Notes: generated from the sequence alone by a model not told the origin. 64,000 nt of DNA from Shinella sp. SUS2 (GCF_001262505.1 NZ_KQ410732.1:1-64000), one strand, 5' to 3'; shown: positions 9,246 to 19,567, counted from the stretch's first letter. Numbers and translations: made by a program.

Positions 9246-9252
9246 CAAGAGC

Positions 9253-9936
9253 ATGACCCCGCACATCCTGTTGATCAATCCCAACAGCTCCGAGCCCACC
9301 AGCGAGATGATGCACGCCATCGCGCTGGCCTCTTCGGCGGGCCGGCTGGTGGTGAAGACCGTCACCGCGCGCCGCGCGCCGGGCATGATCGTCACCCCCG
9401 AGCAACTGGCCGCCTCCGCCGCTGAAGTGGTGGAACTCGGCACCGCGCACGGGCGGGATTGTGCGGGGATCATCGTCAGCGCCTTCGGCGATCCCGGCCT
9501 TGCGGAGCTTCGTCGCAAGGTCGCGGTCCCGGTGGTGGGCATCTGCGAGGCCTCGATGATCGAGGCGTCGCGGGGCGGCCGGGCCTTCTCCGTCGCCACT
9601 TCGACGCCTGACCTGATCGAGGCCATCGGCCAGCGGGCGCACGATCTCGGTCTTGCCCATCTCTACAGGGGTATCCGCTGTACCGAGGGCGACCCCGTCG
9701 CGCTTGCATCCGATCCGGGCTTGCTCACCGAGGCGCTCTCCGGCGCGGTGCATGCGTGCATCTTCGAGGACGGAGCCGAAGCCGTCATCATCGGCGGTGG
9801 CCCGCTCGGCCAGGCGGCAGAAAAGCTGCGTCCGCGCTTCGATCAGCCCGTGCTCGGCCCGATCCCCTGTGCGGTCGAGCGCATCATCGGCCTCGTCAAC
9901 GTGGCCAGCGATGCGCCGCAGGCGGCAGAGAGCTAA
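9253..9936 (+). CDS. Asp/Glu/hydantoin racemase-fold protein lacking catalytic cysteines
   Basis: A 227-residue protein of the Asp/Glu/hydantoin racemase superfamily, with the N-terminal LLINPNSS motif typical of hydantoin and allantoin racemases. Those enzymes use two cysteines, one in an (A)CFxDPG motif and one in a GCAGM motif. Here the equivalents read SAFGDPG and IGGGPLG, so both cysteines are replaced (Ala and Gly). The fold is clear, but a classical two-base racemisation is unlikely. It follows the MFS gene by seven bases. Its stop shares four bases with the stop of the convergent pncB gene. Confidence 0.75.
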   Translation: MTPHILLINPNSSEPTSEMMHAIALASSAGRLVVKTVTARRAPGMIVTPEQLAASAAEVVELGTAHGRDCAGIIVSAFGDPGLAELRRKVAVPVVGICEASMIEASRGGRAFSVATSTPDLIEAIGQRAHDLGLAHLYRGIRCTEGDPVALASDPGLLTEALSGAVHACIFEDGAEAVIIGGGPLGQAAEKLRPRFDQPVLGPIPCAVERIIGLVNVASDAPQAAES

Positions 9937-11237
9937 ACTTCGACTGGCCGGGCATGCTCGGCCTTCGTGCCGAACACCCGGCGATACCGTTCGATTTCGG
10001 CGGGATCGCCGGTTGCTTTCAGCGGATTGTCCGAAAGCTTGACCGCCGGCCGGCCGTTGGCACTCGTCACCTTGCAGACGAGCGAGATCGGATCGAGCCC
10101 GCTGCCGCCATCCGGATCGCAGCCGCGGAAATCGTTGGTGAGATTGGTGCCCCAGCCAAAGCTCATGCGCACCCGCCCATGGAAATGCCGATAGGTTTCC
10201 TCGATCGTATCGACATCCATGCCATCGGAGAAGATCAGCAGCTTTTCCCGCGGATCGCGCCCCTTCTCCTGCCACCAGCGGATGATCTGCTCGCCGCCGG
10301 CGATCGGCGGGGCGCTGTCCGGCCGGAAACCGGTCCAGTCCGCCACCCAGTCCGGCGCCTCGGCCAGGAAGGCAGTGGTGCCGAAGGCGTCCGGCAGGGC
10401 GATGAGGAGATTGCCGTTGTAGTGCTGCCGCCACTCCTCCAGCACCTGGTAGGGCGCGGCGGCAAGCGCCTTATCATTCTCGGCCAGTGCGGCTGCGACC
10501 ATCGGCAGTTCATGCGCATTGGTGCCGATGGCCTCGAGGTCCGCATCCATCGCGAGCAACACGTTGGATGTGCCGATGAAGCGCTCGCCAAGCCCTTCCT
10601 TCAGGGCCTCCACGCACCAGCGCTGCCATAGAAAACCGTGCCGGCGGCGCGTGCCGAAGTCGGAGATGACGAGATCCGGCAGATGCCGCAACCGCTCGAC
10701 CTTCTCCCAGAGCCGGGCCTTGGCGCGGGCATAGAGCACGTCGAGCGCAAAAAGCCCCTTGTCGCGCATCGCCGCCCGGGATTTCAGCTCGTTGATGATG
10801 ACGAGTGCCGGGATCTCCCACATGCTGGTATGGGTCCACGGCCCTTCGAAATGCAACTCGTACTGCCCGTCCACCTTGCGCAGCTCGTAGTCGGGCAGGC
10901 GGAAGGCGGCGAGCCAGGCGATGAAGTCCGGGCCGAACATGCGGGCCTTGCCGTAAAAACTGTTGCCCGCCAGCCAGATCAGTTCCTTCTTGGTGAAACG
11001 AAGCTGCCGGGCATGGTCAAGCTGTGCCCGCAGTTCCCCTTCGTCGATGACTTCGGCAAGCCGCACGGTTTTCGTCCGGTTGATCAGTGAAAAGGTCGCT
11101 TGGACATCCGGATGCAGCTGGCGGATCATCTGGAGCATCAGCAGCTTGTAGAAATCCGTGTCGAGCAGGCTGCGCACGATCGGGTCGAGCCGGAAATTGT
11201 GGTTGTAGGTGCGGGTCGCGAAATCGGTGACGGCCAT
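9933..11237 (-). CDS. pncB: Nicotinate phosphoribosyltransferase
   Basis: A 434-residue cytosolic enzyme of NAD salvage that joins nicotinate to PRPP with ATP hydrolysis. Family landmarks are [13 protein letters not shown] near the N-terminus, the FGTRRRHG loop, [10 protein letters not shown], and the C-terminal phosphate-binding [12 protein letters not shown]. The ATG at 11237 has a strong CAGGAGGAG ribosome-binding site and gives the usual family length, although the frame is open further upstream. It is monocistronic and tail-to-tail with the racemase-fold gene, the stops overlapping as CTAA. Confidence 0.95.
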   Translation of the reverse strand: MAVTDFATRTYNHNFRLDPIVRSLLDTDFYKLLMLQMIRQLHPDVQATFSLINRTKTVRLAEVIDEGELRAQLDHARQLRFTKKELIWLAGNSFYGKARMFGPDFIAWLAAFRLPDYELRKVDGQYELHFEGPWTHTSMWEIPALVIINELKSRAAMRDKGLFALDVLYARAKARLWEKVERLRHLPDLVISDFGTRRRHGFLWQRWCVEALKEGLGERFIGTSNVLLAMDADLEAIGTNAHELPMVAAALAENDKALAAAPYQVLEEWRQHYNGNLLIALPDAFGTTAFLAEAPDWVADWTGFRPDSAPPIAGGEQIIRWWQEKGRDPREKLLIFSDGMDVDTIEETYRHFHGRVRMSFGWGTNLTNDFRGCDPDGGSGLDPISLVCKVTSANGRPAVKLSDNPLKATGDPAEIERYRRVFGTKAEHARPVEV

Positions 11238-11430
11238 CCGGCTCCTCCTGAACGATGCTCGAGAGGGGTATAGCGCACCGCCAAACGCTTCGGAATGCTT
11301 CTCTGGCTTCAAGAGCAGTACGGGCAGCATCCGGGCTGATGTTTGGGGTCGGGAGTCTTGCGCACTCTCTTGGGGCATGGGTGACCTCGACACGAGGCCG
11401 CCACCCATATCGCCTGTAAATCCCCGATGC

Positions 11431-13878
11431 TCAGATGGAGATGACGGCTTCGGCACCGATGCCGCGGATCGTGCCGTGCGGTGTTGTCTCGGGGGACGTG
11501 CCGGCAGACGGAAGAAGGCGGATGCTTTTCACGTTGCCGGGGGCCAGATGGAACCAGTTGTCGGAAGGCCGGAAGCCGTCGATCTCGATGGCGACCGACT
11601 GGGCGAAACGATCGGCCGAGAGGTCGAGCAGCCAGCCATCCGTGTCCTGCCGGAGCGTCGCCGTCAGGCTGGCGGAAAAGAACGCCTCTGCCCGGCCGAG
11701 CGGAAAATGGAAGGCTTCCGCGGCCACCGTCCCGTCCGTATCGATGAGCCGGCCGACCGTGACGTCATGGGAGGGCGGGCCGAAGCGGTACGCGTAGGTC
11801 GTGTCGAAGAAGGCGCCGAAGAGCGCGGTTGCCGGCAGCGTTTCGGCGGAATGCGGGGCGAGCGCGATGTCTCTGCGACCGGAGACCACCGGCTGCCGTC
11901 CATGGCGCAGGCAGGAAAGCTCCAGCATCAGCCGCCGCTCCTCCGGGCCGTCGTTCCTTACATGGATGTCGAGGCCGTTGGTGCCTTCGTCACAAAGCGT
12001 GATCTGCACGGGCCGGAAGGCGCGGCGCAGCGCATGCCAGGCGGATTTCGGCAGGCCGGTCGCATCGATGATACCCCAGCCGGCGCCGGGCAATAGATCC
12101 TGGAACGTCCAGACGAGCGCGCCATTGCAGGTGGATTGCTCCCGCCGCCATTCGGCGAAGATCGCCTCCATCACTTCGCCGACGACGGCGCGGGAGAGAT
12201 CGAGATAGCGGGCCGGGTCTTCGCGCCGCAGACGCGCCGGCTCGTGTCCGTAAAGTTGGGTGAGGTAATGGTCGCGCACATCCTCGAAATCCCAGGAGGC
12301 GCCGCGGTCGCGCGGCACGCGGGCCTTCCAGCGCGGATCGTGCACGGCGGGCACGGGCAGATGCGCGTCGAGCGTTGCTTGTTCCGGCACATTGGCGAAG
12401 GCGAGGCATTCGGCGGAAAAACGCACGTTTGCGCGGCGCGCATCTTCCAGCGGCCGGCAATAGGCACCGACGCCGTAATAATGCGTGACGCCGGCACCGG
12501 GTGAAAAGGGCATTGCCCCGCCGCTCGGCGAATTCTCGACATAGGGCACATCGGGACGATGAGCGGCAACGAGCGCGGGCAGGATATCGAGCGTCAGCGG
12601 CCCCGCCCAGGCCGTTTCCGGCAGGCCGAGCATCGCCGCCTGCTGGTCGATCTCGCTGCCGCCGCAGAGCACGGCGAGCGACGGCGAGGCGGCGGTGGCA
12701 TCGAGGAACTGCGCGACTTCGGCCCTGACATTCTCGAGGAAGGCCGGATCGTTTGCCGGGTAATCGAAATTGGCGAACTGGAAATCCTGCCAGACGAGAA
12801 GGCCGAGTTCGTCGCACAGCGCGAAGAAATCCGGCGTCTCGTAGGCCATGGTGCCGCCGATGCGCAGCATGTTCATGTTGGCCTCGGCTGCAAGCGTCAG
12901 CAGCGGTTCGTAGCGCGCGCGCGTGCCCGGCAGATCGACGATATCGGCATTGGTCCAGACCGCGCCGCGGCAGAAGATTTTGACGCCGTTGACATGGAGG
13001 GCGAAGTCGCGGCCATCGGCGCCGCGATCGATCTCGATGCGGCGAAAGCCGGTGCGGCCGAGTTTTTGGCGCGCGCCGTCGACAACGAGGGTGATGTCGT
13101 GCAGAGCCGGCTTGCCATGGCTGCGCGGCCACCAGGCTTCGACATCGGGAATGCTGAGGCTGGCGCTAAAACTGTGCGCGCCGTTCGGGATCGCTTCGAC
13201 GGCAACGCCCGCACATTCCACGATCGGCGCGACTGCACCCGGGAACGTGAAGCCGATTTCGAGCTGGCCCTTGCCGTTCTCGTGCAGGCGCGCGGAGAGG
13301 CGGATTTCCGAGGCAACGGCCGGGCTCGGCCGTGTGAGGTGCACGGGGCGCCAGGGGCCGGCGGCGTGGACCTCCGGGCACCAGCCGGGCATGCGGCCGA
13401 GCAGAGTGGTGCGCACGAGGCGCAGGCCCTGCGGCGTAATCATCTGCGGCCGCCAGCGGGCGCGGGGGCCGCGTTTTTCCAGATGCGGTTTCAGTGCGCG
13501 GAAGCAGAGGGCCAGGCGGTCGTTGCCGGTTAGGGTGACGGGCAGGCTGTGGCGCACGAACATGCTGTCGGAGGAGAGAACCAGCGTGCCGTTCCACCAG
13601 ACCTCGGCGATCGTCGCGAGGCCGTCGAACTGCAGCAGGGCCTCCCCCGGTGCTTCGCCGGAGAGGTCGCGCACGTACCAGGCGTCCAGATGGTCGAGCG
13701 GCTGCGGGGCGGCGCGGTCGAAACGGCCGGCCCGTTCAAGCGCGCCGGCGACAGTGCCGGGCACGGGGGCGTCGAGGAAATCGGAAAGGCTGTCCAGCGC
13801 CACCGGATCAGCCGCAGCGTCGGCCACTGTCAGCGCCATGCGCCAGCCGGTGGAAAGCGCCTTTCCGGTTTCGGGCAT
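11431..13878 (-). CDS. Glycoside hydrolase family 2 protein, beta-mannosidase-like
   Basis: An 815-residue GH2 protein without a signal peptide, so probably cytosolic. The order is a jelly-roll sugar-binding domain (residues about 1-180), an immunoglobulin-like domain (about 180-270), a TIM barrel (about 275-610) and C-terminal beta domains. The acid/base glutamate appears in CGGSEIDQQ, where beta-mannosidases usually have GNNE, so the preceding Asn is replaced by Ser. A nucleophile candidate lies in FSAECLAF. It is the last gene of the aminoacyl carrier protein operon, 11 bases after the DUF1839 gene. The operon setting suggests a glycosylated substrate or product, but this is inference. Confidence 0.82.
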   Translation of the reverse strand: MPETGKALSTGWRMALTVADAAADPVALDSLSDFLDAPVPGTVAGALERAGRFDRAAPQPLDHLDAWYVRDLSGEAPGEALLQFDGLATIAEVWWNGTLVLSSDSMFVRHSLPVTLTGNDRLALCFRALKPHLEKRGPRARWRPQMITPQGLRLVRTTLLGRMPGWCPEVHAAGPWRPVHLTRPSPAVASEIRLSARLHENGKGQLEIGFTFPGAVAPIVECAGVAVEAIPNGAHSFSASLSIPDVEAWWPRSHGKPALHDITLVVDGARQKLGRTGFRRIEIDRGADGRDFALHVNGVKIFCRGAVWTNADIVDLPGTRARYEPLLTLAAEANMNMLRIGGTMAYETPDFFALCDELGLLVWQDFQFANFDYPANDPAFLENVRAEVAQFLDATAASPSLAVLCGGSEIDQQAAMLGLPETAWAGPLTLDILPALVAAHRPDVPYVENSPSGGAMPFSPGAGVTHYYGVGAYCRPLEDARRANVRFSAECLAFANVPEQATLDAHLPVPAVHDPRWKARVPRDRGASWDFEDVRDHYLTQLYGHEPARLRREDPARYLDLSRAVVGEVMEAIFAEWRREQSTCNGALVWTFQDLLPGAGWGIIDATGLPKSAWHALRRAFRPVQITLCDEGTNGLDIHVRNDGPEERRLMLELSCLRHGRQPVVSGRRDIALAPHSAETLPATALFGAFFDTTYAYRFGPPSHDVTVGRLIDTDGTVAAEAFHFPLGRAEAFFSASLTATLRQDTDGWLLDLSADRFAQSVAIEIDGFRPSDNWFHLAPGNVKSIRLLPSAGTSPETTPHGTIRGIGAEAVISI

Positions 13879-13889
13879 TCCGTCTTCCT

Positions 13890-14858
13890 TCAGTCGATGC
13901 GGGTGGCCAGTTGAGCCATCAGACTATCCCACGCTTCGATCGCCGGATCGAGTGCCGTTGCCAGCGGATCGAACTTCCTGCGCGTCACGGCACGGGCAAG
14001 CTGGAACTGCACGGACTTCGCCGTTTCCGAAATTTTGCGCGCGGCCTCGGCCGCCTCGTTCAGGCTGCCATCCGGCGCGAGCCAGTCGAGATGGCTGCCG
14101 GCGAGCTCGAAATTCGCGCCGAGCTGGCGCAGCGTGTTGAAGGCGTATTTGTGGAAGAAGCCGAAGGGGCGATCGGCCACCGCTTCCACCTGGCCCGGAA
14201 AGGCCTTTGCGAAGGCCGCCACCGGGTTTTCGGCGGGGCGGCGGGCGAAATGCACGGCGGCGAGGCGTTTTGCCTCGCGGCGCAGATGGGCCTCGTCCGG
14301 CCGCTTTTCCGGGAATTTGGCGAATTCCGTGTAGGGCAGGAAGGGCAGGTCGTCGGGGCCGTCGTTCAAGTGGAACAGGCCGTCGAAATCCGCGCCTTCC
14401 AGCCGGAAGAAACCGGCATTGTGGAAGTAATCGAGCCGCTTTGCCTGAACGTCCAGCCGGTTGATCGCGACCGTCGTCTTGCCGTGCTCCTGGCCGTAGG
14501 CGACGCCGCGGGTATCCGGCATGTAGAAACTGTCCATCTCAACGAGGCAGAGGCGACCGCGCGCGATCTGGGTCGCGACATGGCTCTCCACTTTGTCGAA
14601 AATGGCAAGTTCCGTACAGCGGATGCCGTAGAGGCTTTCCAGGTCTTCCAGCGGCACCTTGAAGAAGGTGAACTGGTCGCCCTCGAAATCCTGGGTCAGG
14701 GAGAAGCCGAGCATCGCCTCGGGCGAACTCCCGAAGGCGTTCAGCACCTCGATCCAGAGATCGACGTAGCAGTTCGTCTCCGGCCACATGCGCTCCGCAT
14801 CGTGCAGCGCATGGGGCTGGTAGGTCTCGGGGTCGGCCCCGGGGAAGACGGCAGCCAT
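13890..14858 (-). CDS. DUF1839 family protein of the aminoacyl carrier protein operon
   Basis: A 322-residue protein of the DUF1839 family, whose function I do not know. Recognisable segments are CYVDLWIEVL near the N-terminus, DFEGDQFTFFKVP, and AGFFRLEGADF in the middle. No membrane segments or obvious catalytic motif are visible. It begins two bases after the stop of the amino acid:[carrier protein] ligase and is followed by the GH2 gene after 11 bases. The persistent linkage of this family with the ligase and its carrier suggests it uses or transfers the carrier-bound amino acid. Confidence 0.78.
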   Translation of the reverse strand: MAAVFPGADPETYQPHALHDAERMWPETNCYVDLWIEVLNAFGSSPEAMLGFSLTQDFEGDQFTFFKVPLEDLESLYGIRCTELAIFDKVESHVATQIARGRLCLVEMDSFYMPDTRGVAYGQEHGKTTVAINRLDVQAKRLDYFHNAGFFRLEGADFDGLFHLNDGPDDLPFLPYTEFAKFPEKRPDEAHLRREAKRLAAVHFARRPAENPVAAFAKAFPGQVEAVADRPFGFFHKYAFNTLRQLGANFELAGSHLDWLAPDGSLNEAAEAARKISETAKSVQFQLARAVTRRKFDPLATALDPAIEAWDSLMAQLATRID

Positions 14859-14860
14859 GC

Positions 14861-15775
14861 TCAGTCCTGATATCCGAGCGTCTTGCGAACGTCTTGCGGC
14901 CAGGCGGCGATATCCATGCCGTGGCGGGCGAAGAGCGCGAGCGCGATGCGCTCCAGGCCGAAACCGACGCAGGCGGTGTGCGCGACATCGCCGTTTTCGA
15001 GGTTGAGGCCCCATTTCGCGCCAAAGGCGTCCTGGTGATAGTTGAAGCTCATGCAGGCCGTCGGCTTGGCGGCCGAGGTCACGGGGATGAGCAGCTCGAA
15101 CTTCAGGTTCTGGTCGCGCTGATTGTTGGCCAGCATGCGGCCGGCGCGGCCGAAGAACGGGTCGTTGGCCACGTCCATCGTCACGTCGAGGCCGACTTTC
15201 GCCATCATCTCCAGGCCGCGGTCCATCCAGGTCTGGCGGAAGGTCGTCACATGCTCCTGCGTGCCCATGCAGACATATTCGCGCATGCGGAAAAGCTGCT
15301 GGCGGGCCGGGTCGTTGGAGGGCTCGTGGCGGAAGCAGTAGGACTGCAGATCGTAGAGGCCGCCCTTGGCCGGCAGGCGGCCGCGCTTGGCAATCGTCGG
15401 ATAGAGCGGATAGCAGGCCGCCGGCGTCAGCACGATGTCGGTCGCCTTCTGGTCCTTGGTCCAGTCGCCGCCGACCTCCATGCATTGCAGGAGGCTCATA
15501 TGGTCGAGTTCGCCGCCGCAAAAACTGTGCACGGTGCCGGCGAGCTGCGGAAAGCTCTTCATGTAGCCGCTGCTCTCGAAATGGGCGCGGTTCATGCCGG
15601 GCGGAAAGCGCATGGCTTCCGCGCCGTCGGCGCCGCCATAGGCGTCGATCAGCCGCTCGAAGCGGGCGATGACATCCTCGAAGGCGCCGCTGCGGCCGTA
15701 AAGGCCTTCGACGCCGGTGTCGATGAGGAGGCCCGAATCGAAGAGCCGGTCGAGAAGGGAGGTCTGCATGTCCAT
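14861..15775 (-). CDS. Amino acid:[carrier protein] ligase (seryl-tRNA synthetase homologue)
   Basis: A 304-residue class II synthetase catalytic core without a tRNA-binding domain. In the characterised Bradyrhizobium enzyme the zinc ligands are Cys131, Glu176 and Cys279. Here Cys121 (AACYP), Glu166 (MREYV) and Cys269 (TACVGFG) occur with exactly the same spacing, shifted by ten. The motif 3 arginine is in GFGLERI. Such enzymes adenylate glycine or alanine and transfer it to the phosphopantetheine arm of a dedicated carrier protein, here encoded three genes upstream. The acyl-CoA dehydrogenase-like gene ends four bases before it. The downstream fate of the aminoacyl thioester is not known to me. 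Confidence 0.93.
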   Translation of the reverse strand: MDMQTSLLDRLFDSGLLIDTGVEGLYGRSGAFEDVIARFERLIDAYGGADGAEAMRFPPGMNRAHFESSGYMKSFPQLAGTVHSFCGGELDHMSLLQCMEVGGDWTKDQKATDIVLTPAACYPLYPTIAKRGRLPAKGGLYDLQSYCFRHEPSNDPARQQLFRMREYVCMGTQEHVTTFRQTWMDRGLEMMAKVGLDVTMDVANDPFFGRAGRMLANNQRDQNLKFELLIPVTSAAKPTACMSFNYHQDAFGAKWGLNLENGDVAHTACVGFGLERIALALFARHGMDIAAWPQDVRKTLGYQD

Positions 15776-15779
15776 GGTG

Positions 15780-16952
15780 TCACCCGATCAGGCTGGTGTC
15801 CTGCTTGTGCACAAGCAGGAGGTTCGACGTGTTGCCGAGGATGCGGTCGTTGGAGATCATGAGCTGGGCGGAATGCGCATCGCGCAGATGCCGGCCGAGG
15901 CTGAAGGGTGTGCCGTTCTTGTAGCCCATGATGCCGCAGATCAGCATGGCCTGGTTGATGATGGTGAGGATCGTTTCGGAGGAGGCGATCTTCACATTGT
16001 TCATCGCCACGGCAAAGCCCATGGAGGAGAGGCGGTCCGGATCGGCCTTGGCCGCTTCATATTCCTTGAGGCCCGCAATCGTATTCGACTTGACGAGCTG
16101 GAGAAGATTCGAGGCTTCCGCAAGCCGCAACGCGCCGGGTGGTGTCACGCCGGGGCTTTTGCGCGCGGCGGCGCGCACGAAGGCCTGTGCGCGGGCGACG
16201 GCGTTGACGGCGATGCCGTACCACACCGCGCTCCAGAGCAGGTGCGAGGTTGCGAGCATCGATTGGGCGGCGATCTCGGCAAAGGGTTTTGGAAGGATCT
16301 GCGCCTTCGGCGCTTCGCCCTTGAACAGCCAGCCGTCCGAGCAGGTGCCGCGCATGCCGAGCGTATCCCAGACATGGGTTTGCTCGAGCGTATACTGGTC
16401 CCTGGTGAAGACGGTCATCACCTGGTCGGTCGAGGCGGCATCCGCATGGGCGCGCGAGGTGATGAGGATTGCGTCGGCATGGGCACCGTAGGAGATGACG
16501 GTGGCGTCCTTGGTGAGGCGGCAGGTGTCGTCGGTTATCTCGATGGCGCAGATGCTGTTGCGCAGGTTGCCGCCGATACCGCCCTCGGTCGTTGCCGAGG
16601 CGAGGAGAAGCTGTTCGTCGGAAACGCGGCGCATGAAGCCCGAGTGCCAGGCATCGCCGGCGCCGTGTGAGACGAGGCTCGACAGCTTGATATGGTGCAT
16701 GGCGAAGACCATGGCGGCGGCCGAGCAGGTCTGGCCGAGCACCGAGCAGATTTCGGCGATTTCAGAGACGGAGGCGTCCTCGCCGCCGAGCGCGGCGGGA
16801 ATCTGAATGGAAAGCAGCCGTTCGGCGATCATCGCGTCGACGGCTTCCCGCGGGAAGCGGCCCTTGACGTCCACGTCGTCGGCATGCGCTGCCGCCACGG
16901 CGGAGACGCGCTCGGCGCGTTCCGTCAGCCCCTTTCCGACGGTGAGTGTCAT
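15780..16952 (-). CDS. Acyl-CoA dehydrogenase-like flavoprotein of the aminoacyl carrier protein operon
   Basis: A 390-residue protein with the acyl-CoA dehydrogenase fold: N-terminal helices, a middle beta domain ([29 protein letters not shown]) and a C-terminal helical domain. At the position of the usual YEGT catalytic glutamate the sequence reads LMISNDRIL, so the normal base is absent, and I see no replacement glutamate in the helix used by isovaleryl-CoA dehydrogenase. Partner genes suggest its substrate is an aminoacyl group on the carrier protein rather than an acyl-CoA. It overlaps the carrier gene by four bases. Confidence 0.85.
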   Translation of the reverse strand: MTLTVGKGLTERAERVSAVAAAHADDVDVKGRFPREAVDAMIAERLLSIQIPAALGGEDASVSEIAEICSVLGQTCSAAAMVFAMHHIKLSSLVSHGAGDAWHSGFMRRVSDEQLLLASATTEGGIGGNLRNSICAIEITDDTCRLTKDATVISYGAHADAILITSRAHADAASTDQVMTVFTRDQYTLEQTHVWDTLGMRGTCSDGWLFKGEAPKAQILPKPFAEIAAQSMLATSHLLWSAVWYGIAVNAVARAQAFVRAAARKSPGVTPPGALRLAEASNLLQLVKSNTIAGLKEYEAAKADPDRLSSMGFAVAMNNVKIASSETILTIINQAMLICGIMGYKNGTPFSLGRHLRDAHSAQLMISNDRILGNTSNLLLVHKQDTSLIG

Positions 16953-17203
16953 TCGGCGGCCTCCGTGCTCCCGACAAGGCCCGACACCGCCTTCGTGATC
17001 GCGTCGATGCTTTGGAAGGACTTGCGGTTGAGCAGGTTGTCGGGGAATTCGACGTCGAAGGCGTCTTCGATGCCGAGCATCACCTGCACGGAAGCAAAGG
17101 AGGAGAGGCCGGCTGCATAGAGATCGGCATCGTCCGCGAGCTGATCGACCGGCGTCGGCAGGCCACCGTGTTTCGCCAGGATATCACGAATCTTCTGCTT
17201 CAT
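16949..17203 (-). CDS. Carrier protein for the amino acid:[carrier protein] ligase
   Basis: An 84-residue carrier protein and first gene of the minus-strand operon. The attachment serine is in YAAGLSSFASVQ, a signature I recognise from the aminoacyl carrier proteins partnered with these ligases, and it differs from the DSL motif of fatty-acid ACPs. The acidic helix II and VEFPDNLL are typical of the group. The ATG at 17203 has GGAGAA five bases upstream and is preferred to the ATG at 17224. Confidence 0.9.
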   Translation of the reverse strand: MKQKIRDILAKHGGLPTPVDQLADDADLYAAGLSSFASVQVMLGIEDAFDVEFPDNLLNRKSFQSIDAITKAVSGLVGSTEAAE

Positions 17204-17224
17204 GGTCTTCTCCGTCGTTTTCAT

Positions 17225-17745
17225 TGCCGGCCGGACAGCGGGCTCTTGGCTTATCGTTCCTCAAAGGCATAACCGACGGTTGATAAGATCGGCTGAAAGG
17301 ACATGGATAAGATTTCGTGAAGCGGGTGGGATTGTTGGATTGAACCGAGGCGTACCATTGCGGTGCTTAGTGAAGAAGGTGGTAACAGTCCTGGTTTTTC
17401 AGGGCGTTGAGGGAAGTGTGCGATGTCCTGAAATGGTGCGTCCCGTCGGCGTAAAAACTCCGTTAGCCATAAACGTAGGACGTGTAGGATTGAATGACAA
17501 AGAGGGTTGAAGTGGCCGTTTCCGGCGGTTCGGGGAGAGCGGTTTGCGGTTGCCAACGACGATGCGACCCTTCGGTATCTGGATCGACATCGCCTTTCAG
17601 CGCCTGCGCCTGAAGCCGACGGCAGCCTTGAGCAGCCGGTCGTGGCGCTCCGGTTGAACTCTTGCCGGAGGTGCTCTTTCGGGATTGCGAGACGGGATAC
17701 GGGCGACCTCTGCCTCGTACAGGGAAGAAAAACCGTTTCGGAGGA
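17225..17745. other. Non-coding gap between the carrier protein and LysR genes
   Basis: About 520 bases without a convincing gene. The part near 17250-17500 is less GC-rich than its surroundings. Only short open frames occur, none with a ribosome-binding site plus recognisable product; a 31-codon frame beginning at 17562 was judged too weak to call. It must contain the promoter of the minus-strand carrier protein operon. It could also hold debris of a decayed gene, but I cannot identify one. Confidence 0.4.
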
Positions 17746-18645
17746 CTACAAAAGTTGTCGCCTGAGCAGCGCCTCGAGCCAGTCGGCGAAGACCTGCAAC
17801 CGACGGGAGAGGTGCTGGCGGTGCGGGTAGAGCAGGGCCATCGGCATCGGCTCGGCGCGGTGATGGGGCATGATCTCGACCAGTTCTCCGGCTTCCAGGT
17901 GTCCTCTGACGTCATAGGCCGGTATCTGGATCAGTCCGAGGCCGGCGAGACAGCAGGCGATATAGGCCTCCGCACTGTTGACGGTGACGCGTCCCTGCAT
18001 CTGCATCCTGTGCAGCGTCCCGTTTTCAAGCCATTCCCAGTCCTCGACCCGACCGCTGGAAGGCGAGGCGTAGTTGATCGCCCGGTGATCCCGGAGATCG
18101 TCTGGCGTGTGCGGCGTTCCGTGAAGCGCCAGATAGGCCGGGCTGACGACGTTGATGAGCGGCAGTCTGCCGATCGGGCGTGCGATCAGGCCGGAATCAC
18201 CGAGCGAACCGACGCGCAGAACACAATCGACGCTGTCTTCGACGAGATTTACCGCGCGGTCGGTGACGCCGAGATCGATGTCGATCTCGGGATAGTCGTC
18301 AAGGAAGCCGGGCAGGGCCGGCGCGACGATCAGGCGTCCGATCCGGCCGGGCACGTCGATCCGCAGCTTTCCCGATGGCCGTGCGGATGTCTGGCGGAAC
18401 AGGTTTTCCGTGTCCTCGACATCGGCGATGACACGCTGGCAGCGCTCGTAGAAGGCGACGCCGTCCTGGGTCGGGGAGACCTTGCGCGTGGTGCGATAGA
18501 GCAGCCGCGCGCCGACGCGGCCCTCCAGTTCCTGAACGGCCGCCGATACGGAAGAACGGGCAATCCCCAGCGTATCGGCGGCGCGGGTGAAGCTTGCCTG
18601 CTCGACGACACGCGCGAAAATGCGGAACAGATCGATACGGTCCAC
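17746..18645 (-). CDS. LysR family transcriptional regulator
   Basis: A 299-residue LysR regulator with an N-terminal winged helix (residues about 1-60; FTRAADTLGIARSSVSAAVQ) and a periplasmic-binding-like effector domain. The C-terminal pattern (DDLRDHRAINY, RVTVNSAEAYIACCLAGLGL) places it in the large group that controls adjacent oxidoreductases. It is divergent from the SDR at 18786. I chose the GTG at 18645 because a perfect palindrome at 18674-18694 would otherwise lie inside the coding region, and because this gives normal LysR length; the frame stays open to an ATG-type start at 18738. Confidence 0.88.
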   Translation of the reverse strand: MDRIDLFRIFARVVEQASFTRAADTLGIARSSVSAAVQELEGRVGARLLYRTTRKVSPTQDGVAFYERCQRVIADVEDTENLFRQTSARPSGKLRIDVPGRIGRLIVAPALPGFLDDYPEIDIDLGVTDRAVNLVEDSVDCVLRVGSLGDSGLIARPIGRLPLINVVSPAYLALHGTPHTPDDLRDHRAINYASPSSGRVEDWEWLENGTLHRMQMQGRVTVNSAEAYIACCLAGLGLIQIPAYDVRGHLEAGELVEIMPHHRAEPMPMALLYPHRQHLSRRLQVFADWLEALLRRQLL

Positions 18646-18673
18646 GTGTTCTACCCACTCGATTGCACGGAAT

Positions 18674-18694
18674 TTCTGACAAGTGATGTCAGAA
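18674..18694. promoter_or_regulatory. Candidate LysR operator (perfect palindrome)
   Basis: TTCTGACA (18674-18681) and TGTCAGAA (18687-18694) are perfect 8-bp inverted repeats with a 5-base spacer. The site contains the T-N11-A pattern expected for LysR proteins and lies in the divergent gap between the LysR gene and the SDR gene. It likely serves both promoters. Confidence 0.7.
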
Positions 18695-18785
18695 TGGCCG
18701 TCTTTATCGGCTGATCCTAGACGATATGTTCTTCCCAAGAAAGCGATCGCTCATGTGATCGCGGAACCGGCAAAGGAGGCCGCCC

Positions 18786-19559
18786 ATGACCGACCACAGC
18801 ATCAAAGGCAAAACCGTCATCATCGCCGGAGGCGCGAAGAACCTCGGCGGGCTGGTCGCCCGTGACCTCGCGGCGCATGGCGCGAAGGCGATCGCAATCC
18901 ACTACAACAGCGCCGCCAGCAGGGCGGAGGCCGACGCCACCGTGGCCGCCGTCAAGGCCGCGGGCGCCGAGGCCGTCGCCTTCCAGGCCGACCTGACGAC
19001 GGCCGGTGCCGTCGAAAAACTGTTCGCCGATGCGGTCGCTGCCATTGGCCGGCCGGATATCGCCATCAACACGGTCGGAAAGGTGCTGAAGAAGCCCATG
19101 CTCGAGATCAGCGAAGCCGAATATGACGAGATGAGCGCCGTCAACGCCAAAACGGCCTTCTTCTTCATCAAGGAAGCAGGCCGGCATCTCAACGACAATG
19201 GCAAGCTGGTGACGCTCGTCACGTCCCTGCTCGGCGCCTTCACGCCCTTTTATGCGAGCTATGCCGGCACCAAGGCGCCGGTCGAGCATTTCACGCGGGC
19301 CGCGTCCAAGGAGTTCGGTGAGCGCGGCATCTCGGTAACGGCGATCGGGCCGGGCCCGATGGATACACCCTTCTTCTATCCGGCCGAGGGAGCCGATGCG
19401 GTTGCCTATCACAAGACCGCCGCAGCCCTGTCGGGGTTTTCGAAAACCGGCCTCACCGATATCGAGGATATCGTCCCCTATATCCGCTTCATGGTTTCCG
19501 ATGGCTGGTGGATGACCGGCCAGACCATCCTCGTCAACGGCGGCTACACGACGAAGTAG
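18786..19559 (+). CDS. SDR family oxidoreductase
   Basis: A 257-residue classical short-chain dehydrogenase. The dinucleotide site reads AGGAKNLGG near residue 15, with an NTVG segment in the central sheet. The catalytic Tyr and Lys are in YAGTK (about residue 160), and the C-terminus GQTILVNGGYTTK is typical. The preceding AAAGGAGG is a strong ribosome-binding site. Control by the divergent LysR protein is likely through the palindrome at 18674. Substrate unknown. Confidence 0.9.
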   Translation: MTDHSIKGKTVIIAGGAKNLGGLVARDLAAHGAKAIAIHYNSAASRAEADATVAAVKAAGAEAVAFQADLTTAGAVEKLFADAVAAIGRPDIAINTVGKVLKKPMLEISEAEYDEMSAVNAKTAFFFIKEAGRHLNDNGKLVTLVTSLLGAFTPFYASYAGTKAPVEHFTRAASKEFGERGISVTAIGPGPMDTPFFYPAEGADAVAYHKTAAALSGFSKTGLTDIEDIVPYIRFMVSDGWWMTGQTILVNGGYTTK

Positions 19560-19567
19560 GGGCGAGG

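Noticed and set aside
17562..17657. Thirty-one-codon frame in the 520-base gap
   Set aside because: Too short, no ribosome-binding site close to its ATG, and no recognisable family.
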